Source: Chloroflexota bacterium
GTDB taxonomy: Bacteria > Chloroflexota > Anaerolineae > UBA3071
Assembly: GCA_014383605.1 (NCBI GenBank)
Contig: JACNHM010000581.1
Coordinates: 1 to 5,010 of the forward strand
DNA length: 5,010 nucleotides
Direction of reading: 5' to 3'
A program made the translations under genes and the position numbers. The notes below the pieces were generated by a model. That model made no database searches and was not told the DNA's origin. It saw only the letters and a program-made list of their open reading frames with translations. Below are positions 1 through 5,010 of this stretch, in pieces. The number at the start of each line of letters is the position of its first letter. The first letter of the stretch is position 1.

Positions 1-492
1 ATGAGACACACTCTGGTAGCTTTGATGGAAGATAAACCCGGCGTGCTGAACCGGATTTCCAGCCTTTTCCGCCGCCGCAACTTCAACATCGAGAGCCTGA
101 CCGTCGGCCACAGCGAGACAGCGGGCATCTCCCGCATGACCATCGTGACCGAAGGAGACAGGACGATCATCGAGCAGGTGGAGAAGCAGCTCTACAAGCT
201 GATCAACGTCACCAAGGTCACCGACGTGACCGGCGAGCCGGCGGTGATCCGGGAGTTGGCCCTGATCAAAGTAGCGGCCAGCGCCGCCACCCGCTCTGAG
301 ATCACCAGCCTGGTGGACATCTTCCGAGCCAAGGTGGTGGATGTGGCTGCCGATTCGCTCACGATAGAGATCACCGGCACAGAGGACAAGGTGGATTCTC
401 TGGCCAGCTTGTTGCGCCCCTTCGGCATTCGAGAACTGGCGCGTACGGGCCGCCTGGCGATGGTGCGCGGCAACAATGGGCAGAAGAATTAG
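1..492 (+). CDS. ilvN: Acetolactate synthase small (regulatory) subunit
   Basis: This is the regulatory subunit of acetolactate (acetohydroxyacid) synthase, the cytoplasmic enzyme that makes acetolactate and acetohydroxybutyrate for valine, leucine and isoleucine. The 163-residue product has the family's normal length and layout. An N-terminal ACT domain (about residues 3-77) carries EDKPGVLNRI (10-19) and FNIESLTVG (28-36). A C-terminal ALS_ss_C domain (about 82-157) ends in FGIRELARTGRLAMVRG. It aligns without gaps to the start of E. coli IlvH as I remember it. Gly14 and Asn29, positions linked to valine binding there, are kept, so feedback inhibition by valine is likely. The reading frame starts at the first base of the window. 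The N-terminus MRHTLVALMEDKPG is typical, so the gene looks complete, although its ribosome binding site is outside the window. The catalytic subunit gene is expected just upstream. The TAG stop falls at the edge of the heptamer array that follows. Confidence 0.96.
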   Translation: MRHTLVALMEDKPGVLNRISSLFRRRNFNIESLTVGHSETAGISRMTIVTEGDRTIIEQVEKQLYKLINVTKVTDVTGEPAVIRELALIKVAASAATRSEITSLVDIFRAKVVDVAADSLTIEITGTEDKVDSLASLLRPFGIRELARTGRLAMVRGNNGQKN

Positions 493-563
493 AGATTGGA
501 TATTGGAGATTGGAGATTGGAGATTGGACTTCCAACCTCCAACTTCTAACTTCCAACTTCCAG
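491..563. repeat. Phased heptamer inverted repeat after ilvN
   Basis: The ilvN-ilvC spacer is almost entirely a 7-bp periodic array. The G-rich arm has AGAGATT (491-497), GGATATT (498-504) and three perfect GGAGATT units (505-525). An 8-bp hinge, GGACTTCC (526-533), follows. The C-rich arm has AACCTCC, AACTTCT, AACTTCC and AACTTCC (534-561). Each right-hand unit is close to the reverse complement of a left-hand unit, so the transcript could fold into a long imperfect hairpin with G-U and A-C mismatches. There is no T-run after it, so it is not a standard intrinsic terminator. The first unit overlaps the ilvN TAG stop (490-492). Arrays of this style recur after ilvC and leuC. A role in mRNA stability or as a dispersed genomic repeat is inference. 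Confidence 0.85.
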
Positions 564-579
564 ACAAAGGAGGATAAGA

Positions 580-1650
580 ATGGCCAAGATTGATTTTGGA
601 GGGACAGTGGAAGAGGTCGTCATGAGAGACGAGTTCCCACTGGAGAAGGCTCGTGAAGTTCTGAGCGATGAAGTTGTCGCCGTCCTGGGTTATGGGGTGC
701 AGGGCCCGGCCCAATCTCTCAACATGAAGGAGAACGGCATCAACGTCATCGTAGGACAGTGGGACGGTGACCAAGTTTGCTGGGAAAAGGCCCTGCGGGA
801 CGGATGGGAGCCCGGCAAGACGCTCTTCTCTCTCGAAGAAGCCACGGAAAGAGGCACCATTGTTCAGTACCTGGTCTCTGATGCGGCTCAGATGATGACC
901 TGGCCCCAGATAAAGCCCCACCTGAAGGAGGGCGATGCGCTGTACTTCTCTCACGGATTCTCGATCGTGTATGGCGATCAGACAGGCGTCGTTCCCCCTG
1001 AGTTTGTAGACGTCATCATGGTGGCGCCCAAGGGATCGGGGATCAGCGTGCGGGCCAATTTTCTGGCCGGCAGCGGCATCAACAGCAGCTATGCCGTGCA
1101 TCAGGACTACACGGGCCGTGCTCTGGAGCGAACCCTTGCCATCGGCATCGCGGTTGGTTCGGGCTACCTTTTCCCCACCACCTTTGAGAAAGAAGTACAC
1201 AGCGACCTCACGGGGGAAAGAGGGGTGCTGATGGGCGCCCTCGCCGGCATCATGGAAGCCCAGTACGCCACCCTCCGCCAGAACGGGCATAGCCCAAGCG
1301 AGGCGTTCAACGAGACCGTCGAGGAACTGACCCAGAGCCTGATCCGGCTGGTTGATCAGAATGGCATGGATTGGATGTACGAGAATTGCAGCGCGACGGC
1401 ACGGCGCGGCGCGCTCGACTGGCGCCACAGGTTCCGAGAGGCGGTCATGCCGGTGTTTGAGGAACTGTACGCCAGTGTTGTCTCTGGTGAGCAGACGCGG
1501 ATCGTCCTCGCAGCCAACAGCGCGCCCGATTACAAGGTAAAGCTGGACGCGGAACTGCGCGAGATGCGGGAATCAGAGATGTGGCAAGCGGGCGCTGCGG
1601 TTCGCGCCCTTCGGCCGGAGAAATTGGAGGGGCTAGAGGTTGGCGGTTAG
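580..1650 (+). CDS. ilvC: Ketol-acid reductoisomerase, Bacteroidetes/fungal-like type
   Basis: This enzyme isomerises and reduces acetolactate or acetohydroxybutyrate to the dihydroxy acid, using Mg2+ and NAD(P)H. The 356-residue product has a Rossmann domain with GYGVQG (37-42) and the catalytic His in FSHGF (His125), then VAPKGSG (148-154). The C-terminal knotted domain holds the metal-binding residues Asp209 and Glu213 (SDLTGE) and Glu245 and Glu249 (NETVEE), plus the substrate Ser271. Motifs such as SDAAQ, GINSSYAV, NGHSPSEAFNETVEE and RRGALDW match yeast Ilv5 and Bacteroidetes enzymes as I recall them, rather than the common short class I form. The cofactor loop (60-68, QWDGDQVCW) is unusual: Trp61 replaces the usual phosphate-binding Arg, and Asp62 and Asp64 are present, which suggests NADH preference. 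Start choice is firm: AAAGGAGG (566-573) lies 6 nt before the ATG. The family normally ends near LRPE (344-347). The extra tail and the TAG stop run into a heptamer repeat. Confidence 0.96.
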   Translation: MAKIDFGGTVEEVVMRDEFPLEKAREVLSDEVVAVLGYGVQGPAQSLNMKENGINVIVGQWDGDQVCWEKALRDGWEPGKTLFSLEEATERGTIVQYLVSDAAQMMTWPQIKPHLKEGDALYFSHGFSIVYGDQTGVVPPEFVDVIMVAPKGSGISVRANFLAGSGINSSYAVHQDYTGRALERTLAIGIAVGSGYLFPTTFEKEVHSDLTGERGVLMGALAGIMEAQYATLRQNGHSPSEAFNETVEELTQSLIRLVDQNGMDWMYENCSATARRGALDWRHRFREAVMPVFEELYASVVSGEQTRIVLAANSAPDYKVKLDAELREMRESEMWQAGAAVRALRPEKLEGLEVGG

Positions 1651-1672
1651 AGGTTAGAGGTTAGAGGTTAGA
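1631..1672 (+). repeat. GGTTAGA heptamer tandem array across the ilvC stop
   Basis: There are six consecutive 7-bp units. Two are degenerate (GGCTAGA 1631-1637, GGTTGGC 1638-1644) and four are perfect GGTTAGA copies (1645-1672). The first perfect copy supplies the TAG stop of ilvC (1648-1650), and the degenerate copies encode its last residues. Unlike the arrays after ilvN and leuC, there is no complementary C-rich arm here, so it cannot form the same hairpin. Four evenly spaced GG pairs could in principle form a two-tier G-quadruplex, but that is speculative. The unit resembles eukaryotic telomere repeats only by chance. Confidence 0.9.
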
Positions 1673-1770
1673 TAACGGAAAGGGGGTGGTGTCGTTGACA
1701 GAAGACGACCTTGTTGACCTTAAAGGCTTGCTCCAAAAATCACTAGAAATCGGAGGAATAACGATTACCA
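1673..1770 (+). promoter_or_regulatory. Pre-leuA leader with TTGACA box and leuA ribosome binding site
   Basis: This 98-nt spacer follows the heptamer array. It contains a perfect -35-like TTGACA (1695-1700), but the best -10 candidates 18-19 bp downstream (CTTAAA, TTAAAG) match TATAAT at only three of six positions, so an internal promoter is weakly supported. The leuA ribosome binding site appears to be GGAGG (1752-1756), with an unusually long 14-nt gap to the ATG at 1771. An in-frame TAA at 1759-1761 excludes a closer or earlier in-frame start. I see no T-box motif and no intrinsic terminator with a T-run. The stretch also contains most of a short reading frame described separately. Confidence 0.3.
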
Positions 1771-1856
1771 ATGGACAGAGTCATGATCTTCGACACTACC
1801 CTGCGCGATGGAGAGCAATCACCCGGCGCGGCCCTCAACGTAGAGGAGAAAGTTGA
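1695..1856 (+). other. Possible short leader reading frame overlapping leuA
   Basis: A short frame begins at TTG 1695 (or GTG 1689) and runs to TGA 1854-1856, out of frame with leuA and overlapping its first 86 bases. AAGGGGGTG (1680-1688) differs from an ideal Shine-Dalgarno by one base and sits 6 nt before the TTG. From the TTG it would encode 53 residues beginning MTEDDLVDLKGLLQKSLEIG. That opening is leucine-rich and helix-like, with five leucines in the first 17 residues. Beyond the leuA start the peptide is only a shadow of leuA. It could be a leader peptide coupling translation to leuA, a remnant of a lost gene, or chance. The same TTG is part of the TTGACA box, so the two readings compete. 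I do not recognise a family. Confidence 0.15.
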
Positions 1857-3348
1857 AATCGCTCACCTGTTGGAGCAGATGGGCGTGGACATCATCGAGG
1901 CTGGCTTTCCCATCTCCTCGCCGGGCGACTTCAGGGCCGTGCAGCGCGTCTCCCAGGAGATTCGTAACTGCATCATCTGTGGCCTGACACGGGCCAATAA
2001 AAAAGACATTGACGTGGCCGCCGAAGCGTTGCAGGGAGCGGCGCGATCTCGCATCCACACCGGCCTGGGCGTGTCCGACGTCCACATCGAGCACAAGCTG
2101 CGCACCACGCGCCAGAAGGCGCTGGAGCAGGGCGTGGAGGCGGTCAAATACGCCAAACGCTTCGTCGAGGACGTGCAGTACTATGCCGAGGACGCTGGCC
2201 GGGCCGATCCTGAGTATCTCTACCGCGTGCTGGAGGCGGTGATTGAGGCCGGCGCAACCGTGGTCAACATCCCCGACACCACGGGCTACACCACTCCCCA
2301 GGAATGGGGCGCGTTGATCCGGAGCATCACAGAAAACGTCCCCAATATCCACCGGGCAACCATCTCCGTGCACTGCCACAACGACCTGGGGATGGCCACG
2401 GCCAACTCGCTGCTGGGCGTTGTCAATGGCGCTCGCCAGGTGGAGTGCACCATCAACGGCATCGGTGAACGAGCTGGCAACACATCGCTGGAGGAAGTGG
2501 TGATGGGCCTGCACACCCGCCGTGATGTGTTTGGCGTGACCACCGGCATCAACACCCGCCTGCTCTACCCCGCCAGCCGGCTGGTGAGCAATCTGACCAG
2601 CATCATGGTGCAGCCCAACAAGGCCATCGTCGGAGCCAACGCTTTCGCCCATTCGTCCGGCATCCACCAGGATGGGGTGCTCAAGGAGCGCACTACCTAC
2701 GAAATCATAAATCCGCGCGACGTCGGCGTGCCCGATTCGGACATCATCCTCTCCGCCCGTTCAGGGCGACACGGTCTGCGCCACCGCCTGGAGCAACTGG
2801 GTTATAGCCTGGACGACGAGGCCCAGTTCGAGAAAGTGTACCACCGCTTCCTGGAGGTGGCCGACAAGAAAAAGACGGTGGACACCCGCGACCTGGAAGC
2901 CATCGTGGCCGACGAGGTGCAGGTGTTCTTTGAGGAGACCTATCACCTGGAACACATCCAGGTCTCCTGCGGCGACCACAGCATCCCCACCGCCACTGTC
3001 CGCATCCGGGGGCCAAACGACCAGGTCTTCTGCGACGCCGACCACGGCAGCGGCCCAGTGGACGCCGTCTACCGGGCCATCAACCGCGTCATCGGCGAGC
3101 CGAACGAGCTCATTGAGTTCTCCATCCAGGCCGTTACCGAAGGGATTGATGCCGTGGGTCGGGTGACCATCCGCATCGAGGCCGACGATCCTGTCAGCGA
3201 GAACGGCGTGGAGCGGCGCGTCTTCAGCGGTCGCGCCGCAGACAACGACATCGTGGTGGCCAGCGCCAAGGCTTACATGTTCGCTCTCAATCGGTTGCTG
3301 GCTGCTCGACGCGAGGCGGCGCTTCAGGGGAATGCGGCAACGGGTTGA
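1771..3348 (+). CDS. leuA: 2-isopropylmalate synthase
   Basis: This enzyme condenses acetyl-CoA with 2-oxoisovalerate to give 2-isopropylmalate, the committed step of leucine synthesis, in the cytoplasm. The 525-residue length is normal for the bacterial LeuA group. The TIM-barrel domain opens with [13 protein letters not shown] (7-19, with Arg12 and Asp13 at the active site) and carries the metal-binding HCHNDLG (His201, His203) and GIGERAGN (230-237). [18 protein letters not shown] (290-307) and [15 protein letters not shown] (331-345) are typical of LeuA linker subdomains. The C-terminal leucine-binding LeuA dimer domain spans about 390-515, so feedback inhibition by leucine is expected. 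Homocitrate or citramalate synthase is less likely given these motifs and the leuC neighbour. The start at [16 protein letters not shown] fits the family and an upstream in-frame stop excludes extension, although the GGAGG is 14 nt away. The TGA stop lies directly against the left end of the mobile element. Confidence 0.96.
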   Translation: MDRVMIFDTTLRDGEQSPGAALNVEEKVEIAHLLEQMGVDIIEAGFPISSPGDFRAVQRVSQEIRNCIICGLTRANKKDIDVAAEALQGAARSRIHTGLGVSDVHIEHKLRTTRQKALEQGVEAVKYAKRFVEDVQYYAEDAGRADPEYLYRVLEAVIEAGATVVNIPDTTGYTTPQEWGALIRSITENVPNIHRATISVHCHNDLGMATANSLLGVVNGARQVECTINGIGERAGNTSLEEVVMGLHTRRDVFGVTTGINTRLLYPASRLVSNLTSIMVQPNKAIVGANAFAHSSGIHQDGVLKERTTYEIINPRDVGVPDSDIILSARSGRHGLRHRLEQLGYSLDDEAQFEKVYHRFLEVADKKKTVDTRDLEAIVADEVQVFFEETYHLEHIQVSCGDHSIPTATVRIRGPNDQVFCDADHGSGPVDAVYRAINRVIGEPNELIEFSIQAVTEGIDAVGRVTIRIEADDPVSENGVERRVFSGRAADNDIVVASAKAYMFALNRLLAARREAALQGNAATG

Positions 3349-3445
3349 TACTACAACCACACTTTGTCATTCTGAGCTGCTCCATAGCGCGGTCGCGCTA
3401 CTCATTGTGTAAGAAACCTGCTTCAGCCCTTGAGGATTGCGGACC

Positions 3446-3491
3446 GGAGTGCAGGCGCAAGCCTGCGGGGGCGGACTTGCGTCCGCACTCC
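3446..3491. repeat. Cruciform-like double hairpin inside the MITE
   Basis: An outer 5-bp stem, GGAGT (3446-3450) with ACTCC (3487-3491), encloses two perfect 6-bp hairpins. The first is GCAGGC-GCAA-GCCTGC (3451-3466), whose loop is of the stable GNRA type if transcribed. The second is GCGGAC-TTGC-GTCCGC (3471-3486), separated from the first by GGGG (3467-3470). The result is a three-way junction with no unpaired bases on the outer sides. It is too small for a tRNA and has no anticodon or T-arm. It is probably a separate palindromic repeat captured by or forming the core of the element. Confidence 0.75.
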
Positions 3492-3528
3492 AGTGAACTT
3501 TCTCAGGTACCAAGTTTGTTTCTTAGTA

Positions 3529-3592
3529 GGAGCGACGAAGAATCTCGTTTCGCAATGACGAATTGCCAGCCAGGAACGAGATTCTTCGCTCC
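3529..3592. repeat. Long inverted repeat with GAAGAATCTCG arms
   Basis: CGAAGAATCTCGTT (3536-3549) is a perfect 14-bp inverted match to 3575-3588. The pairing continues through GGAGCG (3529-3534) and CGCTCC (3587-3592) once a 3-base bulge is allowed on the left arm. The loop is 25 bases (3550-3574). The stem would be strong in RNA, and no T-run follows it. It ends 84 nt before the leuC start, so it could act as a processing or stabilising structure in the operon transcript; that is inference. Confidence 0.75.
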
Positions 3593-3660
3593 CTGCGGTC
3601 GCTCAGAATGACATTTCGAGCAACTGCGGTTGTAGTATTAACGAGTCAACGAGTGACGAG

Positions 3661-3665
3661 AGGAG
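3661..3665 (+). promoter_or_regulatory. Ribosome binding site that sets the leuC start
   Basis: AGGAG lies 11 nt before the in-frame ATG at 3677, outside the mobile element. In-frame ATGs follow at 3683 and 3689, 17 and 23 nt away, which is too far for efficient use of this site. The open frame reaches back to 3563, but that earlier ATG is inside the MITE and has no comparable site, so it is rejected. The ATG at 3672 is out of frame. Confidence 0.6.
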
Positions 3666-3676
3666 CGGAAGATGTT

Positions 3677-4942
3677 ATGGGCATGACAATGGCTGAGAAG
3701 ATTCTGGCGGCACACGCGGGCGTGGAATTCGTAGAACCGGGACAATTCGTTGACGTCAATGTGGACGTAGTCTTGGCTAACGATATCACTGCCCCTATCG
3801 CCATTCGGGAGTTCGACCGCATCGGCGTGGAGCAGGTCTTCGATCGGGACAGAGTGATCATGGTACCCGATCACTTCACTCCCAACAAGGACATCAAATC
3901 GGCCGAACAGTGCAAGGTGCTGCGTGATTTCGTGCGACGCCAAAAGCTGACCCACTACTTCGAAGTGGGGCGGGTGGGCATTGAGCACGTGCTCCTGCCA
4001 GAGCAGGGCCTGGTGCTGCCCGGCGAGGTGATCGTCGGAGCGGACTCCCACACCTGCACCTACGGCGCGTTGGGGACTTTTGCCACCGGCATGGGGTCCA
4101 CCGACATCGCTGTGGCTATGGCCACCGGCAAGATCTGGATGAAAGTGCCTGAGACCATCAAGTTTGTCTACCACGGCCAACTGCCGAAGTGGGTGGGCGG
4201 CAAGGACCTCATCCTCCATACCATCGGACTCATCGGCGTGGATGGCGCTCGCTACCAGGCCATGGAGTTCAGCGGCGAAGCGGTGGATGCCCTCTCGATG
4301 GATGGCCGCTTCACCATGTCCAACATGGCCATCGAAGCTGGAGCCAAGGCCGGGCTGTTCGCCTTCGACGAGAAAACCCGCGCCTACGTCGAACCCCGTG
4401 CCCGGCGGCCCTACACGGCTTACGAAAGCGATGCAGATGCCAGCTATGCCCAGGTGATCGAGATCAATGTCTCTGAACTGGAACCTCAAGTCGCCTTCCC
4501 CCACCTTCCTAGCAACGCTCGCCCCCTGAGCCAGGTAGGCGAGATACCGATTGATCAGGCAGTCATCGGCTCTTGCACCAACGGGCGGCTGGAGGACTTG
4601 CAGGCTGCGGCCCAGGTGCTCAGAGGACGGGAAGTGCATCCCCACATCCGCTGCATCGTCATCCCCGGCACCCAGGCCATCTACCTGGAGGCGGTGCGTC
4701 AAGGTCTGGTCGAGGCCTTCGTCGAGGCCGGAGCGGTGGTGAGCACGCCCACTTGCGGCCCCTGCCTGGGCGGACATACGGGGGTGCTGGCCGCTGGAGA
4801 GCGCTGCGTCTCCACCACCAACCGCAACTTCGTGGGCCGCATGGGTCACCCGGAGAGCGAGGTGTACCTGGCCAACCCAGCGGTGGCGGCGGCGTCGGCA
4901 GTGCTGGGGCGGATTGGCGGGCCGGTGGAAGTTGGAGATTAG
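3677..4942 (+). CDS. leuC: 3-isopropylmalate dehydratase large subunit (isopropylmalate isomerase)
   Basis: Together with LeuD, this aconitase-family subunit converts 2-isopropylmalate to 3-isopropylmalate using a [4Fe-4S] cluster. From ATG 3677 the product is 421 residues, matching the shorter LeuC/HacA group rather than the roughly 466-residue E. coli form. It opens with [15 protein letters not shown]. It carries the aconitase signature [23 protein letters not shown] (121-143) and three cluster cysteines: Cys300 in GSCTNGR, and Cys360 and Cys363 in TCGPCLGG. Near the end it has [28 protein letters not shown] (382-409). The related homoaconitase large subunit of the lysine pathway looks very similar, but leuA next door favours leucine synthesis. 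The small subunit should be encoded separately just downstream, beyond the window. The last residues (VEVGD) and the TAG stop are read from a heptamer array, so the extreme C-terminus is not family-conserved. An upstream extension of 38 codons is MITE sequence, not protein. Confidence 0.95.
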   Translation: MGMTMAEKILAAHAGVEFVEPGQFVDVNVDVVLANDITAPIAIREFDRIGVEQVFDRDRVIMVPDHFTPNKDIKSAEQCKVLRDFVRRQKLTHYFEVGRVGIEHVLLPEQGLVLPGEVIVGADSHTCTYGALGTFATGMGSTDIAVAMATGKIWMKVPETIKFVYHGQLPKWVGGKDLILHTIGLIGVDGARYQAMEFSGEAVDALSMDGRFTMSNMAIEAGAKAGLFAFDEKTRAYVEPRARRPYTAYESDADASYAQVIEINVSELEPQVAFPHLPSNARPLSQVGEIPIDQAVIGSCTNGRLEDLQAAAQVLRGREVHPHIRCIVIPGTQAIYLEAVRQGLVEAFVEAGAVVSTPTCGPCLGGHTGVLAAGERCVSTTNRNFVGRMGHPESEVYLANPAVAAASAVLGRIGGPVEVGD

Positions 4943-5010
4943 AGGTTGGAGATTAGAGGTTGGAGATTGGAGGTTCGATATCCAACCTCCAACCTCCAAC
5001 TTCCAACTTC
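4927..5010. repeat. Phased heptamer inverted repeat after leuC, cut by window end
   Basis: Seven 7-bp units in perfect phase form the left arm (4927-4975): GGAAGTT, GGAGATT, AGAGGTT, GGAGATT, AGAGGTT, GGAGATT, GGAGGTT. A hinge CGATATCC (4976-4983) is followed by AACCTCC, AACCTCC, AACTTCC and an incomplete AACTTC (4984-5010). The hinge sits at the centre of a near-palindrome, GGTTCGATATCCAACC (4972-4987). The second unit supplies the leuC TAG stop (4940-4942). The layout copies that of the array after ilvN, with a longer left arm. The right arm probably continues beyond the window. Confidence 0.85.

Larger units (their letters stand above)
3349..3637. mobile_element. MITE-like non-autonomous element between leuA and leuC
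   Basis: The leuA-leuC spacer (3349-3676) is filled by a repeat with matching inverted ends. The left end CTACAACC (3351-3358) pairs with GGTTGTAG (3628-3635), and a TA dinucleotide lies outside each end (3349-3350 and 3636-3637). A TA duplication is the signature of IS630/mariner-type insertion. The match can be stretched outwards to 3344-3358 against 3628-3642 with one mismatch. A second perfect 13-bp inverted pair lies inside: TGTCATTCTGAGC (3365-3377) with 3601-3613. Further nested pairs are TAAGAAAC (3410-3417) with GTTTCTTA (3518-3525), and the TAGCGCG/CGCGCTA hairpin (3385-3400). It has no convincing gene of its own; open frames inside are chance. The TCATTCTGAGC / GAAGAATCTCG motifs are, as I recall, part of a dispersed repeat family in Chloroflexota-like genomes. 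The remaining 39 bases to leuC hold only its ribosome binding site. Confidence 0.65.

Noticed and set aside
491..563. CRISPR array
   Set aside because: Units are 7 bp, contiguous and without spacers, and the second half is the complement of the first.
491..563. Intrinsic terminator after ilvN
   Set aside because: A hairpin is possible but there is no T-run after it, and a strong ribosome binding site for ilvC follows at once.
1645..1672. Telomere-like repeat
   Set aside because: GGTTAGA resembles telomeric units only in part. It lies inside an operon and belongs to the same heptamer style as the other spacers.
1651..1770. T-box or leucine attenuator before leuA
   Set aside because: The spacer is too short for a usual T-box. 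No T-box consensus, run of leucine codons or terminator/antiterminator pair is visible.
1819..2667. Long open frame on the - strand inside leuA (282 codons)
   Set aside because: It is antisense to the conserved TIM barrel of LeuA, has no recognisable motifs and reflects GC-rich codon bias.
3446..3491. tRNA-like cloverleaf
   Set aside because: At 46 bases it has only two arms and no anticodon, T-loop or CCA features.
3345..3611. 88-codon + strand frame between leuA and leuC
   Set aside because: It overlaps the leuA stop and lies wholly inside nested inverted repeats. It has no ribosome binding site and no recognisable protein features.
3638..4999. Long open frame on the - strand across leuC (453 codons)
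   Set aside because: It is the antisense shadow of leuC, whose cluster cysteines and signatures are clear on the + strand. Its first residues come from the heptamer array, which gives SNLQSP-like peptides when misread.

Overview
This window is a piece of a branched-chain amino acid biosynthesis operon. Four genes lie head to tail on the + strand: ilvN (1-492), ilvC (580-1650), leuA (1771-3348) and leuC (3677-4942). The first two products belong to the shared valine/isoleucine/leucine pathway: the regulatory subunit of acetolactate synthase, then ketol-acid reductoisomerase (KARI). The last two open the leucine branch: 2-isopropylmalate synthase, then the large subunit of isopropylmalate isomerase. 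The catalytic subunit gene (ilvB) would be expected just upstream, and leuD and leuB downstream. None of these is in the window.

The organism is a bacterium of moderately high GC content with strong Shine-Dalgarno sites. Two intergenic features suggest an uncultured or thermophilic member of the Chloroflexota (Anaerolineae-like). One is the 7-bp GGAGATT/GGTTAGA repeats with complementary AACTTCC arms. The other is a dispersed repeat carrying TCATTCTGAGC / GAAGAATCTCG inverted motifs. I recall both as common in such genomes. This is an inference from style, not a demonstrated assignment. The ilvC product resembles the Bacteroidetes/fungal KARI type more than the common short bacterial class I enzyme, so taxonomy should not be taken from that gene.

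The spacers are the less ordinary part. After ilvN (491-563) and after leuC (4927-5010) there are phased heptamer arrays with a G-rich arm, a short hinge and a complementary C-rich arm. After ilvC (1631-1672) only the G-rich arm is present. In all three cases the array supplies the stop codon, and after ilvC and leuC also the last few residues. Between leuA and leuC lies a MITE-like element of about 289 bp (3349-3637) with terminal inverted repeats flanked by TA and with nested hairpins inside. It begins at the base after the leuA stop codon.

I see no CRISPR array, phage gene, tRNA, T-box or unknown multi-gene system. The most testable points are the unusual cofactor loop of the KARI, the MITE inside the operon, the heptamer arrays that set gene ends, and a possible short leucine-rich leader frame before leuA.
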